A DNA stretch of 8,114 nt from Acidobacteriota bacterium. GTDB taxonomy: Bacteria > Acidobacteriota > Blastocatellia > Pyrinomonadales > Pyrinomonadaceae. Position 1 is the stretch's first letter, and every line of letters starts with the position of its first letter. Made by a program: the position numbers and the translations under genes. Below the pieces are notes generated by a model, which saw only the letters and a list, made by a program, of their open reading frames with translations, searched no databases and had not been told where the DNA came from. The DNA lies in contig JAFBAJ010000753.1 in the NCBI GenBank assembly GCA_019247865.1, forward strand, positions 1 to 8,114. The letters are read 5' to 3'. Below, one piece after another: positions 4,648-8,114 of this stretch.

Positions 4648-6465
4648 ATGACTGAAGAGAGACAAGAGATACGCAATATCGCCATCATCGCGCACGTCGA
4701 TCATGGCAAGACGACGCTCGTGGACGCGATGCTCAAGCAGGCCGGAACCTATCGCGCTAATGAGCAGATCATCGAGCGCGTGATGGATTCGATGGACCTG
4801 GAGCGCGAGCGCGGCATCACCATCATGGCGAAGAACACAGCCGTGCGTTACGGCAAGGTGAAGATCAACATCGTGGACACGCCCGGGCACGCGGACTTCG
4901 GCGGCGAGGTCGAGCGCGTGTTGAAGATGGTGGACGGAGTGATGCTCCTGGTGGATGCGGCCGAAGGCTGTCTGCCACAGACGCGCTTCGTGCTGCGCAA
5001 AGCTCTGGAGGCGCGGCTGCCGGCCATCGCGGTCGTCAATAAGATCGACCGGCAGGACGCGCGACCGGCAGAAGTCGTGGACGAGATCTACGAACTCTTT
5101 CTCGATCTCGATGCGACGGATGAGCAGATCGAGTTTCCGATTCTCTATGCAGTCTCGCGCGACGGCGTGGCGAAGAAAAATCTGGAAGACGAAGCGCGCG
5201 ACCTGCGCCCACTCTTTGATCAGATCGTCGAGACGATTCCCGCGCCGCGCCCGCAACGCGCAGACTCTCTGCAACTCCTCGTCGCCAATCTGGATTACGA
5301 TCCTTACGTCGGACGCCTCGCCATCGGTCGTATCTTTTCCGGAGAGATCGCGGTCGGCGACACGGTCGCCATCGCGCGGCGCGACGGTTCCGTGCAGAAG
5401 ACGCGCGTCTCGCAGCTCTACGCTTTTGAAGGCTTGAAGCGCGAGGCTGTGCAGCGTGCGGGCACGGGCGAGATCGTCGCGCTCGCGGGAATGGAAGAGA
5501 TCGAGATCGGCGAGACCATCACGAGCGCAGACAACCCGCAGCCGCTTCCTGTGATCGCCGTGGACGAGCCGACGATTGCGATGATCTTCGGCGTCAACAA
5601 CTCGCCCTTCGCCGGGCGCGAAGGCAAGTTCGTCACTTCGCGTCAGATCAAAGAGCGGCTCGACAAAGAGGTGCTGGGCAACGTCGCCATCCGCGTCGAG
5701 CAGACGGACTCGCCCGATCAGTTCAAAGTTTCCGGGCGCGGCGAATTGCAGCTCGCCATCCTCATCGAGATGATGCGGCGCGAGGGCTACGAGCTACAGG
5801 TCTCGAAGCCGCAGGTCATCACGCGCAAAGCCGACGGGCAGGTCCTGGAGCCCATCGAGCAGGTCGTCGTGGATTGCCCGGACGAGTTCATCGGCGTCGT
5901 GACCGAAGCGATGGGACGCCGCAAAGGGCAGATGATGAAGATGGTCAATCACGGGACGGGGCGCGTGCGGCTGGAGTTTGAAACTCCTTCGCGCGGCCTC
6001 ATCGGATTTCGGAACGAGTTCCTGACGGAGACGAAGGGCACAGGGCTTCTGAACACGCTCTTCCTGCGCTTCGGCCCGTGGCAGGGAGAGATGCGCGGGC
6101 GCGCGTCCGGCTCGCTGGTCGCAGACCGGATGGGCGAGACGACGACTTACGCGCTCTTTAACCTGCAGGAGCGCGGCACGATGTTCGTGCGTCCCTCGAC
6201 CAAAGTTTACGAAGGGATGATCGTCGGCGAGAACGCGCGCGCGGTCGACCTCGATGTCAACGCCATCAAGGAGAAGAAGCTGACGAACATGCGCGCCTCG
6301 ACCGCAGACGAAGCGATGCGCCTCGTGCCGGTCAAAGACCTCTCGCTCGAACAGGCGCTCGAATTTATCGCCGACGACGAGCTGGTCGAAGTCACGCCCC
6401 AAAGCATACGCCTGCGCAAGCGCGTCCTGCGCTCGAACGAGCGGCCGAAGAAGAAAGAGTCGTAA
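4648..6465 (+). CDS. typA: Translational GTPase TypA/BipA
   Basis: This complete 605-residue ribosome-associated GTPase of the EF-G/LepA superfamily is implicated in 50S subunit assembly and in growth under stress or at low temperature. The GTPase domain shows G1 AHVDHGKT (15-22), G2 RGITI (55-59), G3 DTPGH (77-81) and G4 NKID (131-134). A beta-barrel domain II covers about 205-290 and EF-G-like domains III and V about 305-480. The BipA-specific C-terminal domain follows (about 485-605), including TSPSRGLIG-like [14 protein letters not shown] and the late Arg/Lys-rich end. The G5 position reads YAVSRDGVA where YASA-type sequences are common, so the usual Ser is Val. The start follows GGA at 4639-4641 and is standard for the family ([20 protein letters not shown]). 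Confidence 0.96.
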   Translation: MTEERQEIRNIAIIAHVDHGKTTLVDAMLKQAGTYRANEQIIERVMDSMDLERERGITIMAKNTAVRYGKVKINIVDTPGHADFGGEVERVLKMVDGVMLLVDAAEGCLPQTRFVLRKALEARLPAIAVVNKIDRQDARPAEVVDEIYELFLDLDATDEQIEFPILYAVSRDGVAKKNLEDEARDLRPLFDQIVETIPAPRPQRADSLQLLVANLDYDPYVGRLAIGRIFSGEIAVGDTVAIARRDGSVQKTRVSQLYAFEGLKREAVQRAGTGEIVALAGMEEIEIGETITSADNPQPLPVIAVDEPTIAMIFGVNNSPFAGREGKFVTSRQIKERLDKEVLGNVAIRVEQTDSPDQFKVSGRGELQLAILIEMMRREGYELQVSKPQVITRKADGQVLEPIEQVVVDCPDEFIGVVTEAMGRRKGQMMKMVNHGTGRVRLEFETPSRGLIGFRNEFLTETKGTGLLNTLFLRFGPWQGEMRGRASGSLVADRMGETTTYALFNLQERGTMFVRPSTKVYEGMIVGENARAVDLDVNAIKEKKLTNMRASTADEAMRLVPVKDLSLEQALEFIADDELVEVTPQSIRLRKRVLRSNERPKKKES

Positions 6466-6474
6466 GAAGCTCAA

Positions 6475-6553
6475 GCAAAGACGCAAAGACGCAAAGACGC
6501 AAAGACGCAAAGAAAGACCTCATTGCTTTTCTTTGCGTCTTTGCGCCTTTGCG
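6475..6553. repeat. Octamer tandem repeat forming a long palindrome
   Basis: GCAAAGAC is repeated four times in tandem from 6475 and followed by GCAAAG (to 6512). The opposite strand carries the same octamer at 6528-6553. The arms 6490-6515 and 6528-6553 pair over 26 bp with one mismatch (6497/6546), leaving a 12-nt loop. The octamer CGCAAAGA and the CGCAGAGR of the element at 33-136 fit one consensus, CGCARAGR, so both belong to one repeat family. It lies between convergent genes (typA and the small minus-strand gene) and could end transcription from both sides, but no long T-tract is present. Confidence 0.85.
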
Positions 6554-6708
6554 CGAAACTCTTTTTCTGTGTCTTCATCCACATCCTGCGCCGGGTCATA
6601 CACTTCATAGCCTGTGTCGTCATCGTAATAGTACCGGCGCTCGTCCTGATCGCGTTTCAGTGAAGACGATTCGTCGCTTTCCGTTGTATCATCTTTGCGT
6701 TCGCACAT
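6520..6708 (-). CDS. Small acidic, charged hypothetical protein
   Basis: This 62-residue protein matches no family I recognise. It is hydrophilic throughout: an acidic, Ser-rich N-terminus (MCERKDDTTESDESSSLKRD), a central ERRYYYDDDTGYEVYDP segment with a Tyr/Asp cluster, an acidic stretch, and a basic end, EFRAKAQRRKEKQ. There is no signal peptide or membrane segment. Support for a real gene comes from the Shine-Dalgarno AGGAGA (plus-strand 6719-6724), 10 nt before its ATG, and a composition that is not that of a shadow frame. The last 12 or so codons and the TGA are provided by the palindromic repeat, and FRAKAQRRKE is the peptide this repeat family typically encodes when read through. Its start lies 28 bp from the divergent amidotransferase gene. 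It may instead be spurious. Confidence 0.5.
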   Translation of the reverse strand: MCERKDDTTESDESSSLKRDQDERRYYYDDDTGYEVYDPAQDVDEDTEKEFRAKAQRRKEKQ

Positions 6709-6718
6709 CTTTGCGGTC

Positions 6719-6724
6719 TCTCCT
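6719..6724 (-). promoter_or_regulatory. Ribosome binding site of the small minus-strand gene
   Basis: Read on the minus strand, AGGAGA lies 10 nt before the ATG at 6706-6708. It falls within the 28-bp gap between two divergent start codons. This makes it the main direct evidence that the small gene is translated. Confidence 0.5.
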
Positions 6725-6736
6725 GAAAATTCTGCT

Positions 6737-7606
6737 ATGTGCCGTTTTCTGACTTACGCGGGCAAGCCGCTGCTGCTGGCGGACTTGCTGTATCGTCCGG
6801 CCAACTCGCTGATTATGCAGAGCCATCACGCGCGCGAGCGGGAAGAGCCTCTGAACGGCGATGGCTTCGGCGTCGGCTGGTACGTGCCGGAAATCGATCC
6901 GGCTCCGTGCGTGCAGCGTTCGGTGACGCCCGCCTGGTCGAATCGCAACCTGCAGGACCTGGCGAACAAGACGCGCGCCGCGCATCTCTTCGCGCACGTC
7001 CGTGCGGCTTCGCCCGGCATGGCCGTGACGGAGGTCAACGTGCATCCGTTCGCGTACGACCGCTTTCTCTGGATGCACAACGGTTCGGTCGCGGACTTTC
7101 ATCGCATCCGTCGTCGCCTGCGCGATTCGCTGAAGGACGAATTCTACAACATGATTCAGGGCACGACCGACTCGGAGCACGCGTTCGCGCTCTTTCTCAA
7201 TTCTTTACGGACGCCGTTCAACGAAACGGGAGCGGCGGAGATGCGCCGCGCTCTGGTCGAGACCATCGCGCGCCTGAGCGAGATGACGCGCGCGGAAGGC
7301 ATCACCACGCCCTCGTTCTACAACTTTGCGGTGACGGACGGAGAGACGGCGGTCATCTCGCGCTACTGCTCTGCGGAAGGCATCAAGGGAGCCTCGCTCC
7401 ATTTCTCGCGCGGCTCGCGCTTCGAGTGCCTGCCGGACGGCGTCTGCGATATGCACTCGGTCGCGCAGGAGCAGGCGGCCGAGAGCGTCATCGTCGCCAG
7501 CGAACGCCTGACCGACGACGAGACGGATTGGCTGGACGTGCCGGACAATCACACGATCACGGTCTTTCCGGATTATCACGTCGAGCTGGAACGGATACCT
7601 TTATGA
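6737..7606 (+). CDS. Class II glutamine amidotransferase (YafJ/EgtC-like)
   Basis: This 289-residue N-terminal-nucleophile amidohydrolase has the GATase_4 type of fold. Cys2 must become the catalytic N-terminal residue after Met removal, so the start at 6737 is firm, and the open frame reaching back to 6695 is rejected. Visible motifs are MCRFLTYAG, NGDGFGVGWY (40-49), FAHVRAAS (85-92), HPF, the oxyanion-hole MHNGSV (113-118), TTDSEHAFALF (143-153) and VASERL (253-258). Relatives include YafJ and EgtC, which removes the gamma-glutamyl group in ergothioneine synthesis. No other ergothioneine gene is present, so the substrate is unknown. There is no clear ribosome site; CTCCT upstream is the complement of the divergent gene's. 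The stop overlaps the next gene by 4 bp. Confidence 0.88.
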   Translation: MCRFLTYAGKPLLLADLLYRPANSLIMQSHHAREREEPLNGDGFGVGWYVPEIDPAPCVQRSVTPAWSNRNLQDLANKTRAAHLFAHVRAASPGMAVTEVNVHPFAYDRFLWMHNGSVADFHRIRRRLRDSLKDEFYNMIQGTTDSEHAFALFLNSLRTPFNETGAAEMRRALVETIARLSEMTRAEGITTPSFYNFAVTDGETAVISRYCSAEGIKGASLHFSRGSRFECLPDGVCDMHSVAQEQAAESVIVASERLTDDETDWLDVPDNHTITVFPDYHVELERIPL

Positions 7607-8114
7607 TGAAAAGCAAACGCGCAGCAGTCCTGACACTCATCTTTTTTCTGCTGGCCTCGTCCGCGCTTGCAGGAGCGCAGACTGCTTCGTCCTCGCTCAC
7701 AGTGCGCGACATCATGAGCGAGCCTTCGATTGCAGGGATGCGGCCCGCAGGAGAGAGGCTCGCGCCGGACGGCCAGCACGTCGTTTATCTGTGGAGCGTG
7801 ACGGGCAAAGAGCCGCTCGATCTCTACCTGGTCGAGACGCGTGGCGAGAAGCCCGGAACGCCGTTGCTGCTCGTGCGCGCGGTGGATGCGCCTAAGGAGG
7901 CGCGCGAGGACAAGACGCAGACGAAAGATCAGGCGACGACGGGCGGGCGCAAAGAGGAGCGCGTCATGCAGCGCGACGCCGCGCAGCAGGCGCGCGAGCA
8001 GAGCATCAACGCGGTCGAATGGTCGCCGGACTCAAAGCGCCTGCTCTTCTCGAAGGGCGGCGACCTGTACACGATAGGATTAGAGATGGGCTCTGTGCCG
8101 CAGAGACTGACGCG
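7603..8114 (+). CDS. Secreted S9-type (prolyl oligopeptidase family) peptidase, N-terminal part
   Basis: Only the first 170 codons are present; the gene runs off the right edge. A Sec signal peptide is clear: MMKSKR, then a hydrophobic core AAVLTLIFFLLASSALA with an ALA cleavage site, placing the mature protein in the periplasm or outside. Next comes MSEPSIAGMRPAGERLAPDG, the usual opening of the N-terminal beta-propeller in acidobacterial S9 peptidases. A propeller blade motif, VEWSPDSKRLLFSKGGDLYT, lies at 138-157. Between the blades, about 96-136 is a charged Lys/Glu/Gln insert probably forming a helix. The catalytic hydrolase domain would lie beyond the window, so a non-peptidase PD40/TolB-like propeller is not excluded. 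ATG 7603 overlaps the amidotransferase stop; a second ATG follows at 7606. Confidence 0.75.
   Translation, partial: MMKSKRAAVLTLIFFLLASSALAGAQTASSSLTVRDIMSEPSIAGMRPAGERLAPDGQHVVYLWSVTGKEPLDLYLVETRGEKPGTPLLLVRAVDAPKEAREDKTQTKDQATTGGRKEERVMQRDAAQQAREQSINAVEWSPDSKRLLFSKGGDLYTIGLEMGSVPQRLT

Noticed and set aside
4573..5274. Long minus-strand frame opposite typA (and similar ones opposite the amidotransferase and pilO)
   Set aside because: Such His/Arg/Asp-rich frames arise opposite GC-rich genes. The plus-strand proteins are conserved families with full motifs.
6475..6553. CRISPR array
   Set aside because: The repeat unit is 8 bp with no spacers and the arms are inverted. This is a tandem/palindromic element, not repeat-spacer structure.

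Overview
The window is 8.1 kb of high-GC bacterial DNA with AT-rich control regions. Three things point to Acidobacteriota, most likely class Blastocatellia: the type IV pilus/secretion proteins (a PilN beginning SAKLNLASRPFRNR, and a PilP-like protein with an Asn/Ala/Thr-rich stretch, a Pro/Thr linker and an IPT/TIG-like domain), the S9-peptidase precursor at the right edge, and palindromic intergenic repeats built from CGCARAGR octamers. This placement rests on recognised sequence style, not on a marker gene.

Layout: (1) 1-318 is intergenic, with a large palindromic repeat (33-136) and a GC-rich leader. (2) 319-3471 is a tight plus-strand operon for the inner-membrane alignment part of a type IV pilus or type II-like secretion machine: pilN, pilO (ATGA overlap), a PilP/GspC-like bitopic protein, and an atypical pseudopilin without Glu5. 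pilM would lie to the left; no secretin gene follows in this window. (3) 3472-4009 holds a hairpin after the pil operon, then a self-contained small transcription unit. An AT-rich inverted repeat, a near-consensus sigma70 promoter, a leader hairpin, a 36-residue Lys/Ala protein resembling a histone H1 tail, and a strong intrinsic terminator follow in order. (4) 4041-4544 is trmL (tRNA wobble 2'-O-methyltransferase) with a promoter so close to its ATG that the mRNA should be leaderless or nearly so. (5) 4584-6465 is typA/bipA, a translational GTPase. (6) 6475-6553 is a second palindromic repeat of the same octamer family, into which a small acidic minus-strand gene (6520-6708) runs. (7) 6737-8114 is a class II glutamine amidotransferase with an overlapping secreted S9-type peptidase, truncated by the window edge.

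The pil genes together should build the periplasmic alignment complex and a pseudopilin. trmL and typA both act in translation but appear to have separate promoters. The amidotransferase and peptidase overlap by 4 bp and are probably translated in a coupled way. The most unusual parts are the histone-tail micro-gene with its own control elements, the two octamer palindromes, and the small acidic gene whose C-terminus is encoded by one of those palindromes.
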